Positions 1 through 6,611 of a DNA stretch of 9,850 nucleotides are shown one piece after another. Within the stretch, counting starts at the first letter, position 1. Each line of letters opens with the position of its first letter. Under the pieces are notes generated by a model. That model did not search any database and had not been told where the DNA came from. It worked only from the letters and a program-made list of their open reading frames with translations. The stretch is from Lysobacterales bacterium (GTDB lineage Bacteria; Pseudomonadota; Gammaproteobacteria; Xanthomonadales; Rhodanobacteraceae), in assembly GCA_013298265.1 (NCBI GenBank), contig JAAFHE010000085.1:1-9850 (forward strand), in the 5' to 3' direction. Both the position numbers and the translations under genes were made by a program.

Positions 1-1267
1 CTTTCTCGCTGAGCGGACTGCCCTTGATCGACTCAATAAGGTAATACACGAGGTGACCGCCGTCCAAGATCGGGATCGGCAGCAGGTTCATGATGCACAG
101 GCTCAGGGAGATCAGGGCGAGGAAATAGCAGAACCAGGCGACGCCGCGCTGGGCCGAGTCGTTGGCCACCGCGGCGATCGTGATTGGGCCGGAGATGTTC
201 TGTAGCGAGGCCTTGCCGTTGAGCATGCGGCCGAGCATTTCCAGCGTCTTGGCAGTCAGGTTGCCGGTTTCGCGAAATGCCGCCGGAATCGCCGCGAGCG
301 GGCCGTAGCGCAGCAGGGCGTCGTAGGCTGGTTCGGCGAATTTCGGCCTGATGCCGACGCGCCATACGGGCTTGCCGGCATCATCACGTTCCTCGCGCGG
401 GGTGACCGACAGTGCCAGGGGCTTGCCGTCGCGCTCCACGCTCAGAGCCAGCGCCTTGCCCTCAGCCGAGTTGGACTGAATCGTAGCGACGAGCACCTCC
501 CAGTCGCTGATGGGCTTGCCGTCGAGGCTGACGAGGCGGTCGCCGACGGCGAGGCCGGCGGTCTCCGCGGCGCTGCCCTTGCTGATCTCGCCGACCAGCG
601 GTTGGCCGGGCAGGGCGAACCTCGGCGTCAGCCCCATCGCGCGCCAGGCGGCGAGGTCTTCCTTGTCGGCGGGTATCTGGCTCAGATCGAGCTGGCGCGT
701 CGCCGTGTTGCCGTCGGCGCCAGTGACGCGGATGTCGATGCTGCGCCGATCCAGCGCATGGCCCAGCAGCACCAGGTTGGCATCGGTCCAGTTGCTGACC
801 GGCTCGCCCGCGATGGCGTCGATGCGATCACCGGGAACGAAGCCCGCGGCGGCGGCCAGGGTCTCGACGCGACCGATCACGGGCTGGTAGTCCGGCTTGC
901 CGATGACGAACATCGCCCACAGCGCGAACACGGTGAAGATCAGGTTGAACGCGGGGCCGGCGGCGACGATGAGCATGCGCTGCCAGATCGGCTTGGCGGT
1001 GAAATCGCCGGCGCGTTCGGCCGGGCTGACCTCGACCTCGCGCGAATCGAGGAACTTGACGTAGCCGCCGAGCGGAATCGCCGAGAGGCAGTATTCGGTG
1101 CCGTCCTTGCCGACGCGGGTCCACAGCGGCTTGCCGAACCCGATCGAAAAACGCAGTACGGTAACTCCGAATCGACGCGCGACCCAGTAGTGGCCGAACT
1201 CATGGAACGTGACCAGCAGTCCAAGCGTGACCGCCAACCACCAGATCGATCCGAGGAAATTGCTCAT
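1..1267 (-). CDS. rseP: RseP site-2 zinc metalloprotease (C-terminus cut by window edge)
   Basis: Inner-membrane intramembrane protease that makes the second cut in the anti-sigma factor RseA, releasing sigma-E in the envelope stress response. The 422 visible residues start at the ATG at 1265-1267. The first membrane segment carries the zinc site HEFGH (H22, E23, H26). A further membrane segment follows the GPAFNLIF stretch near 104-111. Two tandem PDZ-like domains lie at about 127-310. The C-terminal membrane region contains NLLPIPILDGGH, whose Asp is residue 402, the same number as the zinc-ligand Asp of E. coli RseP. The final 25-30 residues lie outside the window. The start is 7 nt after the dxr stop, and only a weak GAG precedes it, so translational coupling to dxr is likely. 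In this conserved order bamA normally comes next. Identity is very secure because both metal motifs are in register. Confidence 0.97.
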   Translation of the reverse strand, partial: MSNFLGSIWWLAVTLGLLVTFHEFGHYWVARRFGVTVLRFSIGFGKPLWTRVGKDGTEYCLSAIPLGGYVKFLDSREVEVSPAERAGDFTAKPIWQRMLIVAAGPAFNLIFTVFALWAMFVIGKPDYQPVIGRVETLAAAAGFVPGDRIDAIAGEPVSNWTDANLVLLGHALDRRSIDIRVTGADGNTATRQLDLSQIPADKEDLAAWRAMGLTPRFALPGQPLVGEISKGSAAETAGLAVGDRLVSLDGKPISDWEVLVATIQSNSAEGKALALSVERDGKPLALSVTPREERDDAGKPVWRVGIRPKFAEPAYDALLRYGPLAAIPAAFRETGNLTAKTLEMLGRMLNGKASLQNISGPITIAAVANDSAQRGVAWFCYFLALISLSLCIMNLLPIPILDGGHLVYYLIESIKGSPLSEK

Positions 1268-1274
1268 GCGGGGC

Positions 1275-2465
1275 TCAACAGTGCAGGCGGCGCATCATAC
1301 GTTGCGCGGTAGCCCGGGCGGTTAAGTTCGTCTGAATGAGTTGGGCCAGGTTGGCCACGGGTTCAGGCGGAAGCTTCTCCAGGCAGGCTTCGACGACTTC
1401 GCTGATCGCGAGGAAGGGCAGCTGCCCTTCCAGGAACGCCGCGACCGCAACTTCGTTGGCCGCATTCAACACGGCCGGCGCCGTGCCGCCGCAGCGCAGC
1501 GCCGCATAGGCCAGGCCCAGGCAGCGGAAGGTGTCGAGGTCCGGCGGCTGGAAGTCCAGGCGCGCGAGCGCGACCAGGTCCAGCGGCCGCACCCCGGCAT
1601 CGACCCGCTCCGGCCAGGACAGGCCATAGGCCAGGGCCGTGCGCATGTCGGGATTGCCGAGCTGGGCCAGCACCGAGCCGTCGGCGTATTCGACCAGCGA
1701 ATGGATGATGCTCTGCGGATGGACCACGACCTCGATGCGGTCCGGTTCCGCGTCGAACAGGAAATGCGCCTCGATGACCTCGAGACCCTTGTTCATGAGG
1801 CTGGCGGAATCGACCGAGATCTTGCGGCCCATACGCCAGTTCGGGTGGGCGACCGCCTGCTCGGGCGTGATCGCGGCCAGTTCGCCGCGCGTCCTGCCGC
1901 GGAACGGACCACCCGACGCGGTCAGGATCAGCTTGCGAACGCCGCTGTCGACGAGGCCGGCGCGGCGCGTTGCCGCCGCCGCGGGCAAAGCCTGGAACAG
2001 CGCGTTGTGCTCGGAATCCACCGGCAGCAGTTCGCCGCCGCCGTCGCGCAGGGCCGCGAGCAGCAGCGGGCCGGCCATGACGATGGCCTCCTTGTTGGCG
2101 AGCAGCAGGCGCTTGCCGGCGCGCGCGGCGGCCAGGGTCGATTCCAGGCCGGCAGCGCCGACGATCGCGGCGACCACGGTATCGCAGAGTGTGGAGGCCG
2201 CCGCTTCGGTGAGCGCATCGGTGCCGCTGGCCACGCGTGTCGGCAAGCCGGCGCGCTGGACGCGTGCACGCAGGTCGGCTTCGAGCGCCGGGTCGGCGAT
2301 GACGGCCAGATCCGGTACGAAGCGTTCGCACAGCGCGGCCAGCGCCTCGCTGCTGCGGTGAGCGGCGAGCACGCTGGCGCGGAAGCGCTGCGGATGGCGC
2401 GCGATGACGTCCAGCGCGCTGGTCCCGATCGAGCCCGTAGCGCCGAGTACCGCGATGTTCCTCAT
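1275..2465 (-). CDS. dxr: 1-deoxy-D-xylulose 5-phosphate reductoisomerase
   Basis: Cytosolic enzyme of the MEP isoprenoid pathway, converting DXP to 2-C-methyl-D-erythritol 4-phosphate with NADPH and a divalent metal. The protein has 396 residues, typical for the family. The N-terminal Rossmann motif is GATGSIG (8-14). LLANKE (121-126) follows. The metal ligands are D150 and E152 in the DSEHNALFQ motif and E229 in MNKGLE. The substrate loop SGGPFR (184-189) and HPNWRMG (207-213) are intact. The ATG overlaps the cdsA stop as ATGA, and there is no clear Shine-Dalgarno, so it is probably translated by coupling to cdsA. Its product ultimately supplies the isoprenoid precursors used by UppS, encoded two genes upstream. 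The same reading frame stays open upstream through cdsA, but that extension does not resemble this family. Confidence 0.98.
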   Translation of the reverse strand: MRNIAVLGATGSIGTSALDVIARHPQRFRASVLAAHRSSEALAALCERFVPDLAVIADPALEADLRARVQRAGLPTRVASGTDALTEAAASTLCDTVVAAIVGAAGLESTLAAARAGKRLLLANKEAIVMAGPLLLAALRDGGGELLPVDSEHNALFQALPAAAATRRAGLVDSGVRKLILTASGGPFRGRTRGELAAITPEQAVAHPNWRMGRKISVDSASLMNKGLEVIEAHFLFDAEPDRIEVVVHPQSIIHSLVEYADGSVLAQLGNPDMRTALAYGLSWPERVDAGVRPLDLVALARLDFQPPDLDTFRCLGLAYAALRCGGTAPAVLNAANEVAVAAFLEGQLPFLAISEVVEACLEKLPPEPVANLAQLIQTNLTARATAQRMMRRLHC

Positions 2466-3277
2466 GCGCGCAGCAAGGCGAGCCCGGCCGCCCAGACCGG
2501 CAGCGCAGCGAACACGCTGTCGAGCCGGTCGAACATGCCGCCGTGGCCGGGGAACAGGTCGCCCGAATCCTTCACGTTGGCGTGGCGCTTGATCAGGCTT
2601 TCGAACAGGTCGCCGACGATGGAGGCGAGTACGGTCAGCATCGCGAGCAGGAAAACGCCGGCCAGTGCCGTACCGCGCAGCCCGAGCAGCCAGGCGCCGA
2701 TGACGCCGACTACCGCCGAAGCGGCGAGCGCGCCGTAGACGCCGGCCCAGGTCTTGCCCGGGCTGATCCGCGGCGCGAGCTTGGTCGTGCCCCAGCGGCT
2801 GCCGGCGAGGTAGGCGCCGCTGTCGGCGACCCAGACCAGCATCAGGCCGAACAATGTCCACCAGGGGCCGTGGCTCAAGCCGCCGTGCACCTGCAGCAGG
2901 CTGCACCAGGCCGGTACGACGATGAGAAGGCCGGCGGCAAGCTTGAACGTGGTGTTTTCTTTCGTCGGCGCGACACCGAAGCTGAAGTGTCGCAGCCATA
3001 GTGCCGCGACCAGCCACCAGGCCACACCCGCAAGCACGACACCCCACCACCAGATGCTGCCGCGTGACAGCCACAGGCCCAGCATGACCAGGCCGTGCGC
3101 CGTGACGAGCAAAGCGCGCACGCTGTTGCCGCGCAGGCCGAGCATGCGCGTCCACTCCCACAGTGCATACAGGAACACCGCACCGGTGATCGCGGCGAGG
3201 ACGATGGTCGGAACCAACAGGATCAGCGCTATCGCGATCGGCGCGAGCACCAGAGCCGTAAGAATGCGCGTTTTCAT
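2462..3277 (-). CDS. cdsA: Phosphatidate cytidylyltransferase (CDP-diacylglycerol synthase)
   Basis: Integral inner-membrane enzyme that makes CDP-diacylglycerol from CTP and phosphatidate, the branch point of phospholipid synthesis. The 271-residue protein is almost wholly hydrophobic, with about seven or eight membrane segments. It ends with the full family signature, S227 to D253 ([21 protein letters not shown]), including the conserved K-D and D-R-x-D acidic residues. I chose the ATG at 3275-3277 because [13 protein letters not shown] aligns with the usual N-terminus (E. coli MLKYRLISAFVLIP). A GTG at 3287-3289 would add four residues. Neither has a convincing Shine-Dalgarno: a GGAG lies 12 nt before the GTG. 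The stop overlaps the dxr start by 4 nt, and uppS ends 61 nt upstream. Confidence 0.96.
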   Translation of the reverse strand: MKTRILTALVLAPIAIALILLVPTIVLAAITGAVFLYALWEWTRMLGLRGNSVRALLVTAHGLVMLGLWLSRGSIWWWGVVLAGVAWWLVAALWLRHFSFGVAPTKENTTFKLAAGLLIVVPAWCSLLQVHGGLSHGPWWTLFGLMLVWVADSGAYLAGSRWGTTKLAPRISPGKTWAGVYGALAASAVVGVIGAWLLGLRGTALAGVFLLAMLTVLASIVGDLFESLIKRHANVKDSGDLFPGHGGMFDRLDSVFAALPVWAAGLALLRA

Positions 3278-3338
3278 CGGGGAAGCCACGGGCTCGGCGC
3301 ACTCCGTTGGTCAGTGGAACCGCGGAAAAAAGCGAGGC

Positions 3339-4106
3339 TCATCCGGCACCCGTGGCGATCTGCGCGCTGGTCTTGCCGAAGCGCCGTTCGCGCCCGGCAT
3401 AGTCGGCCAGTGCGTGTTCGAAGGCCGCAGTGTCGAAGTCCGGCCATAAGGTCGCGGTGAAATGGATTTCCGCGTAGGCGATCTGCCAGAGCAGGAAATT
3501 GCTGACGCGCTGCTCGCCGCCGGTGCGGATGAAGAAATCCACCGGCGGCAGCTCGGCAAGGCAGAGATACGGAGACAGCGTGTGCTCGTCGATGCGGGCA
3601 GCATCGATTTCGCCGGCCTGCACGGCGCGCGCCAGCTGGGCGGCGGCCTGCGCGATATCCCAGCGCCCGCCGTAGTTCACGGCGATGTTCAGGGCGAGCT
3701 TCGTGTTGGCCGCGGTCTTGTCCATCGCGCCGCGCATGCGCGACGCCAGCGCCGGCGCGAACGCGGCCAGTTCGCCGACGAAGCGTATGCGCACGCCGTG
3801 ACCGTGCAGTTCATCGACCTCGCGCTCCAGCGCCTTGAGGAACAGCTCCATCAGCGCGCTGACCTCGTCCTGCGGCCGCTGCCAGTTCTCGCTGGAGAAC
3901 GCGAACAGCGTAAGCGCGGCTATGCCGCGGCGCAGACAGAATTCGATCGCGTTGCGCACGGCCTTCTGGCCCGCATGATGACCAAAGCTGCGCGGACGCA
4001 GGCGCTTGCGCGCCCAGCGTCCGTTGCCGTCCATGACGATCGCGACATGGCGCGGCAGGCGGCTGTCGCCGGTGACTGCCGCGGGCCGCGGAGTGAGCGG
4101 ATCCAG
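3339..4106 (-). CDS. uppS: Undecaprenyl diphosphate synthase (CTG start)
   Basis: Cis-prenyltransferase that adds eight isopentenyl units to farnesyl diphosphate, giving the C55 lipid carrier for peptidoglycan and O-antigen. Catalytic MDGNGRW, FGHHAG, FSSENWQRP, NYGGRWD and IRTGGEQRVSNFLLWQ are all present. The first in-frame ATG (4032-4034) is the Met of MDGNGRW itself. Starting there would delete the strand RHVAIV that precedes the catalytic Asp in the family. Upstream the frame is open back to a stop inside frr and has no ATG, GTG or TTG. A CTG at 4104-4106 lies 7 nt after a GGAG (4114-4117). Starting there gives 255 residues and makes the catalytic residue D26, with H43, N74, W75, R77, R194 and E213 all at their E. 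coli numbers. The gap to frr is 13 nt. The gene identity is certain; the CTG start is inference. The ATG-only model is 3339-4034 (231 residues). Confidence 0.93.
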   Translation of the reverse strand: MDPLTPRPAAVTGDSRLPRHVAIVMDGNGRWARKRLRPRSFGHHAGQKAVRNAIEFCLRRGIAALTLFAFSSENWQRPQDEVSALMELFLKALEREVDELHGHGVRIRFVGELAAFAPALASRMRGAMDKTAANTKLALNIAVNYGGRWDIAQAAAQLARAVQAGEIDAARIDEHTLSPYLCLAELPPVDFFIRTGGEQRVSNFLLWQIAYAEIHFTATLWPDFDTAAFEHALADYAGRERRFGKTSAQIATGAG

Positions 4107-4113
4107 GTTCGTG

Positions 4114-4117
4114 CTCC
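4114..4117 (-). promoter_or_regulatory. Shine-Dalgarno that decides the uppS start
   Basis: On the minus strand GGAG occurs 7 nt before a CTG (4104-4106) in the uppS frame and just after the frr stop. It is the only good ribosome-binding site near the expected N-terminus. It supports a CTG initiation codon over the internal ATG at 4032-4034. Confidence 0.6.
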
Positions 4118-4119
4118 GC

Positions 4120-4677
4120 TCAGAGCGACATCAGCTCGTCTTCTTTCGCCTTGACCACGGCATCGACATCCTTGATCGCCTTGTCGGTCAGTTTCTGGAT
4201 GTCGTCCTCGGCCTTGCGCTCTTCGTCCTCGGTGATCTTCTTTTCCTTGAGCAGTTCCTTGACGTGCTGCATCGCGTCGCGGCGCACGTTGCGCACAGCG
4301 ACTTTGGCGTCTTCGCCTTCGCCGTGCACCTGCTTGGAAAGGACCTTGCGGCGTTCTTCGGTGAGCGGCGGCAGATTGATGCGGATCACGGTGCCGGCGG
4401 TGGTCGGGTTGAGGCCGAGGTCCGAGCCGATGATGGCTTTCTCGATCGGCTGCACCATGGTCTTTTCCCACGGCGTGATAGTCAGCGAGCGCGCGTCCTG
4501 GACGGCGACGGTGGCGACCTGCGACAGCGGCATTTCGCTGCCGTAATAATTGATCTTGATGTGATCGACCAGCGCCGTGCTCGCGCGGCCCGTACGCAGG
4601 CGCTGCAGGTCGTGCCGTAGCGCTTCCACGCTCTTGGCCATGCGGGTCTGGGTATCTTGCTTGATGTCGTTGATCAT
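4120..4677 (-). CDS. frr: Ribosome recycling factor
   Basis: Cytosolic factor that, with EF-G, splits post-termination ribosomes. The protein has 185 residues, the standard family length. It begins MINDIKQD and holds the long-helix motif LRTGRAS (27-33), the domain II segment TPWEKTMVQPIEKAI (68-82), LNPTTAGTVIRINLPPLTEERR (89-110) and the returning helix with VAVRNVRRDA and the acidic-basic run EDEERKAEDDIQKLTD. The start ATG at 4675-4677 is preceded by AAGGA with a 9-nt spacer. It usually follows pyrH directly. Here pyrH is more than 1 kb away with yebC between them on the other strand, so frr probably depends on its own promoter (see 4713-4741) and heads the frr-uppS-cdsA-dxr-rseP run. Confidence 0.98.
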   Translation of the reverse strand: MINDIKQDTQTRMAKSVEALRHDLQRLRTGRASTALVDHIKINYYGSEMPLSQVATVAVQDARSLTITPWEKTMVQPIEKAIIGSDLGLNPTTAGTVIRINLPPLTEERRKVLSKQVHGEGEDAKVAVRNVRRDAMQHVKELLKEKKITEDEERKAEDDIQKLTDKAIKDVDAVVKAKEDELMSL

Positions 4678-4712
4678 GGCGGCAAATCCTTGGGCCGGAA
4701 CAAAGCGGCCGG

Positions 4713-4741
4713 AGTATAGCAGCGGCCCAGCGGGCTGTTGA
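4713..4741 (-). promoter_or_regulatory. Candidate sigma-70 promoter of the frr-rseP run
   Basis: On the minus strand TCAACA (4736-4741, four of six matches to TTGACA) and TATACT (4713-4718, five of six to TATAAT) are separated by exactly 17 nt. Transcription would start near 4706, leaving a leader of about 30 nt before the frr ATG at 4677. The -35 box overlaps the 4733-4750 palindrome. It fits the break in the operon, since frr has no co-directional gene immediately upstream. This is a sequence match only. Confidence 0.5.
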
Positions 4742-4750
4742 TAAACAGCC
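4733..4750. repeat. Short palindrome A (7-bp arms)
   Basis: GGCTGTT and AACAGCC surround a 4-nt centre. Its core CTGTTGATAAACAGCC (4735-4750) recurs as a direct copy with one mismatch at 4883-4898. It overlaps the -35 box of the candidate frr promoter. Confidence 0.7.
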
Positions 4751-4754
4751 TACT

Positions 4755-4776
4755 GGCGATCCAGGGCTGGATCGCC
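4755..4776. repeat. Perfect palindrome B (10-bp arms, 2-nt centre)
   Basis: GGCGATCCAG and CTGGATCGCC flank GG. As DNA it is a near-perfect palindrome of 22 bp; as RNA it would form about 9 bp with a 4-nt loop. No T-tract follows on either strand, so it is not an intrinsic terminator. It lies in the frr/yebC divergent spacer, upstream of the candidate start sites of both genes. Confidence 0.65.
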
Positions 4777-4844
4777 CGAGGGTCGATCGCGCAATCGATT
4801 GATTCCCGGAGAACGTGTGCAAGCTCCGCCTGCGCCGTTCGATC

Positions 4845-4898
4845 GAGAAAGGGGCTTTGCTGCTTTCTCAACAAACGATGATCTGTTGAGAAACAGCC
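4845..4898. repeat. Palindrome C with two alternative, mutually exclusive stems
   Basis: TTTCTCAACA (4864-4873) pairs perfectly with TGTTGAGAAA (4884-4893). The stem extends by GCTG/CAGC (4859-4862, 4894-4897) past a single bulged C. A second stem, GAGAAAG (4845-4851) with CTTTCTC (4863-4869), uses the same central bases, so both cannot form at once. The right arm contains the second copy of CTGTTGAkAAACAGCC. No T-tract follows. The rest of the frr/yebC spacer shows no open reading frame resembling a known protein. Confidence 0.6.
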
Positions 4899-4928
4899 GG
4901 CGGGGCAGCGCGGACCGTGCCCGCAGGC

Positions 4929-4934
4929 TACAAT
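4929..4934 (+). promoter_or_regulatory. Candidate -10 element for yebC
   Basis: TACAAT lies 35 nt before the yebC ATG and matches TATAAT at five of six bases. At 16-18 nt upstream I see no recognisable -35, so the call rests on the -10 and its placement only. Confidence 0.35.
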
Positions 4935-4969
4935 CCCGGCCCAATTTTCCGGCACAACAGGATTTCGCA

Positions 4970-5689
4970 ATGGGCAGATTGATGGCCATTGAAGGGCGCA
5001 AGAACGCCCAGGACGCGCGCCGTGGCAAGATCTTCACCAAGGTCATCCGCGAACTCACGGTGGCGGCGCGCGCGGGTGGCGGCGACCCCAAGGCCAACCC
5101 GCGCCTGCGTCTGGCGATGGACAAGGGTCTGGCTGTGAACATGGCGCGCGACGTGATGGAGCGCGCGATCAAGAAGGCGACCGGCGAACTCGAAGGCGTC
5201 AACTACGAGGAAATCCGCTACGAGGGCTACGCCCCCGGTGGCGTCGCGGTCATCGTCGACTGCATGACCGACAACAAGGTTCGCACCGTCGCCGATGTGC
5301 GGCATGCCTTCACCAAATGCGGCGGCAATCTCGGCACCGACGGATCGGTGTCCTTCATGTTCAGGAAACTGGGCGTGCTGAGCTACCTTCCCGGCACCGA
5401 CCAGGAGTCCGTCGAGAACGCGGCGATCGAGGCCGGCGCCGACGATATCGTGGTCTATCCGGACGACGGCTCCATCGACGTGCTGGTCGGTCCCGACAGC
5501 TTCGAGGCGGTCAAGCAGGCGATGGAGGCTGCTGGCCTGAAGCCCGAACACGCCGAAGTGGGCCTGCGCGCCGACAACGACATCGCTGTCTCCGGCGACA
5601 CGGCCCAGGCCGTGCTCAAGATGATCCACATGCTCGAAGACCTGGACGACGTGCAGAACGTCTATTCCAACGCAGACATACAGAGCTAG
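4970..5689 (+). CDS. yebC: YebC/PmpR/TACO1-family protein
   Basis: Family members act as DNA-binding regulators and, in recent work, as ribosome-associated factors relieving stalls at proline runs; which role applies here cannot be read from sequence. The 239-residue protein contains [13 protein letters not shown] (18-29), [20 protein letters not shown] (33-52), [15 protein letters not shown] (84-98), [22 protein letters not shown] (106-127) and the C-terminal [13 protein letters not shown]. The start ATG has AGGA (4959-4962) 7 nt upstream; the frame is open further left, but through palindromes. The N-terminus [16 protein letters not shown] replaces the usual MAGHSKWANIKHRKGRQDA. I recall a similar MGR..IE form from Xanthomonas proteins. 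It is transcribed opposite to its neighbours, divergent from frr and convergent with pyrH. yebC is often beside ruvC instead, so this location is unusual. Confidence 0.96.
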   Translation: MGRLMAIEGRKNAQDARRGKIFTKVIRELTVAARAGGGDPKANPRLRLAMDKGLAVNMARDVMERAIKKATGELEGVNYEEIRYEGYAPGGVAVIVDCMTDNKVRTVADVRHAFTKCGGNLGTDGSVSFMFRKLGVLSYLPGTDQESVENAAIEAGADDIVVYPDDGSIDVLVGPDSFEAVKQAMEAAGLKPEHAEVGLRADNDIAVSGDTAQAVLKMIHMLEDLDDVQNVYSNADIQS

Positions 5690-5691
5690 CG

Positions 5692-5785
5692 AGCGAGAAA
5701 TGCGTGGAGAGGAGTGAGAAATGAGTGAGAAGCGCGGCACTCTCGCTTTCACTCCTTGCTCACTCCTCTTCCCTGTTTTCTCGCT
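5692..5785. repeat. Long nested inverted repeat between convergent yebC and pyrH
   Basis: Three stems nest symmetrically. The outer is AGCGAGAAA (5692-5700) with TTTCTCGCT (5777-5785). The middle is AGAGGAGTGAG (5708-5718) with CTCACTCCTCT (5759-5769). The inner is GAGTGAGAAGCG (5723-5734) with CGCTTTCACTC (5744-5754), one G bulged, around a 9-nt loop. The internal loops are symmetric (7 by 7 and 4 by 4), as in a decayed perfect palindrome. The left arm repeats a GAGTGAGAA-like unit. The structure fills the gap, starting 2 nt after the yebC stop and ending just before the pyrH stop. Neither side has a T-tract, so it could block readthrough both ways without being a classic intrinsic terminator, or be a dispersed intergenic repeat. 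Confidence 0.75.
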
Positions 5786-6502
5786 TCACGTCACCAGCGT
5801 GCCGACGGTTTCGCCGCGCGCGATGCGCAGCAGATTCCCCGGCACGCCCATGTCGTAGACACGCAGCGGGATCTTGTTGTCGCGGCACAGCGCGATGGCG
5901 GTCGTATCCATGACCTGCAGGTTGCGCTGGATGACATCGCTGTAGGTGAGCTTGTCGTAGCGCTCGGCGGTTGGGTCTTTCTTGGGGTCGGCGCTGTAGA
6001 TGCCGTCGACCTTGGTCGCCTTGAGCAGCAGGTCCGCGCCGACTTCGATCGCGCGCAGCGCCGCGGCGGAATCGGTGGTGAAGAACGGATTGCCGGTGCC
6101 GGCGGCGAAGATGGCGACGCGGCCCTTTTCCAGATGGCGTATCGCGCGGCGGCGGATGAAGTCTTCGCAGACCTCGTTGATCTTGATTGCGCTCATGACG
6201 CGCGCATAGGCGCCGAGTTTCTCGATCGCATCCTGCATCGCCAACGCGTTCATGACCGTTGCCAGCATGCCCATGTTGTCGCCGGTGACGCGATCCATGC
6301 CGGCTTTCGCGAGGCCTTCGCCACGGAAGATATTGCCGCCGCCGATGACGACGCCGATCTGCACGCCGGCACGCTGGACTTCGATGATTTCCTTGGCCAG
6401 ACGGTTCAGCACCTTGGGGTCGATGCCGTAGTCGGCCTGGCCCATCAGCGCTTCGCCGCTGAGTTTGAGCAGGATGCGCTTGTACTTGATCTCGTTGGGC
6501 AT
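5786..6502 (-). CDS. pyrH: UMP kinase
   Basis: Hexameric cytosolic kinase of the amino acid kinase fold, converting UMP to UDP with ATP; bacterial forms are activated by GTP and inhibited by UTP. The 238-residue product (E. coli 241) has [12 protein letters not shown] (8-19), the glycine loop [11 protein letters not shown] (51-61), [12 protein letters not shown] (74-85), the acceptor motif [13 protein letters not shown] (135-147) and [13 protein letters not shown] (161-173). The ATG at 6500-6502 has AAGGA 7 nt upstream. The frame is open for another 101 codons upstream, but that part does not look like the family. tsf, the usual upstream partner, is over 3 kb away behind two opposite-strand genes, so pyrH is probably transcribed alone from the 6503-6888 spacer and ends at the inverted repeat shared with yebC. 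Confidence 0.98.
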   Translation of the reverse strand: MPNEIKYKRILLKLSGEALMGQADYGIDPKVLNRLAKEIIEVQRAGVQIGVVIGGGNIFRGEGLAKAGMDRVTGDNMGMLATVMNALAMQDAIEKLGAYARVMSAIKINEVCEDFIRRRAIRHLEKGRVAIFAAGTGNPFFTTDSAAALRAIEVGADLLLKATKVDGIYSADPKKDPTAERYDKLTYSDVIQRNLQVMDTTAIALCRDNKIPLRVYDMGVPGNLLRIARGETVGTLVT

Positions 6503-6533
6503 GGAGCAGTCCTTCCTGAGCTGGGCTCGCACG

Positions 6534-6561
6534 GTCGTTCCGGCGCGACGGCCGGAACGAC
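6534..6561. repeat. Perfect 11-bp hairpin in the pyrH leader
   Basis: GTCGTTCCGGC (6534-6544) and GCCGGAACGAC (6551-6561) pair perfectly around a 6-nt loop. It ends 31 nt before the pyrH ATG and so would lie in the pyrH 5' leader if transcription starts near the TATGAT at 6606-6611. No T-tract follows on the minus strand. The arms resemble the GTCATTCCGGC-type dispersed palindromes common in proteobacterial spacers, so it may be one of those and not a pyrH regulator. Confidence 0.75.
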
Positions 6562-6605
6562 ACAGGTCGCGGAAATACGCGGAGCCGGGCGGCCCAAAAT
6601 GCGCG

Positions 6606-6611
6606 CGATCA
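6606..6611 (-). promoter_or_regulatory. Candidate -10 element for pyrH
   Basis: TATGAT on the minus strand matches TATAAT at five of six bases. It would give a leader of about 95 nt that includes the hairpin at 6534-6561. The -35 at normal spacing is poor; GTTACA (6634-6639) is closer to consensus but 22 nt away. Weak call. Confidence 0.35.

Noticed and set aside
1341..2738. 465-codon plus-strand open frame opposite dxr and cdsA
   Set aside because: It spans two well-identified minus-strand genes and their junction, and its translation is Arg/Gln/Gly-rich without recognisable motifs.
1275..3302. Apparent 675-residue protein joining an upstream segment to Dxr
   Set aside because: The dxr frame happens to stay open through cdsA. 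The added segment is Arg-rich and unlike any Dxr, while CdsA in the other frame is complete.
3320..3341. Possible terminator after uppS (T6 run on the minus strand)
   Set aside because: The run of six T lies just beyond the uppS stop but has no stable stem before it, and cdsA follows within about 60 nt in the same direction.
4799..4969. Upstream extension of yebC to position 4799
   Set aside because: The extension would be read through palindrome C, does not match the family N-terminus, and the ATG at 4970 has a well-placed AGGA.
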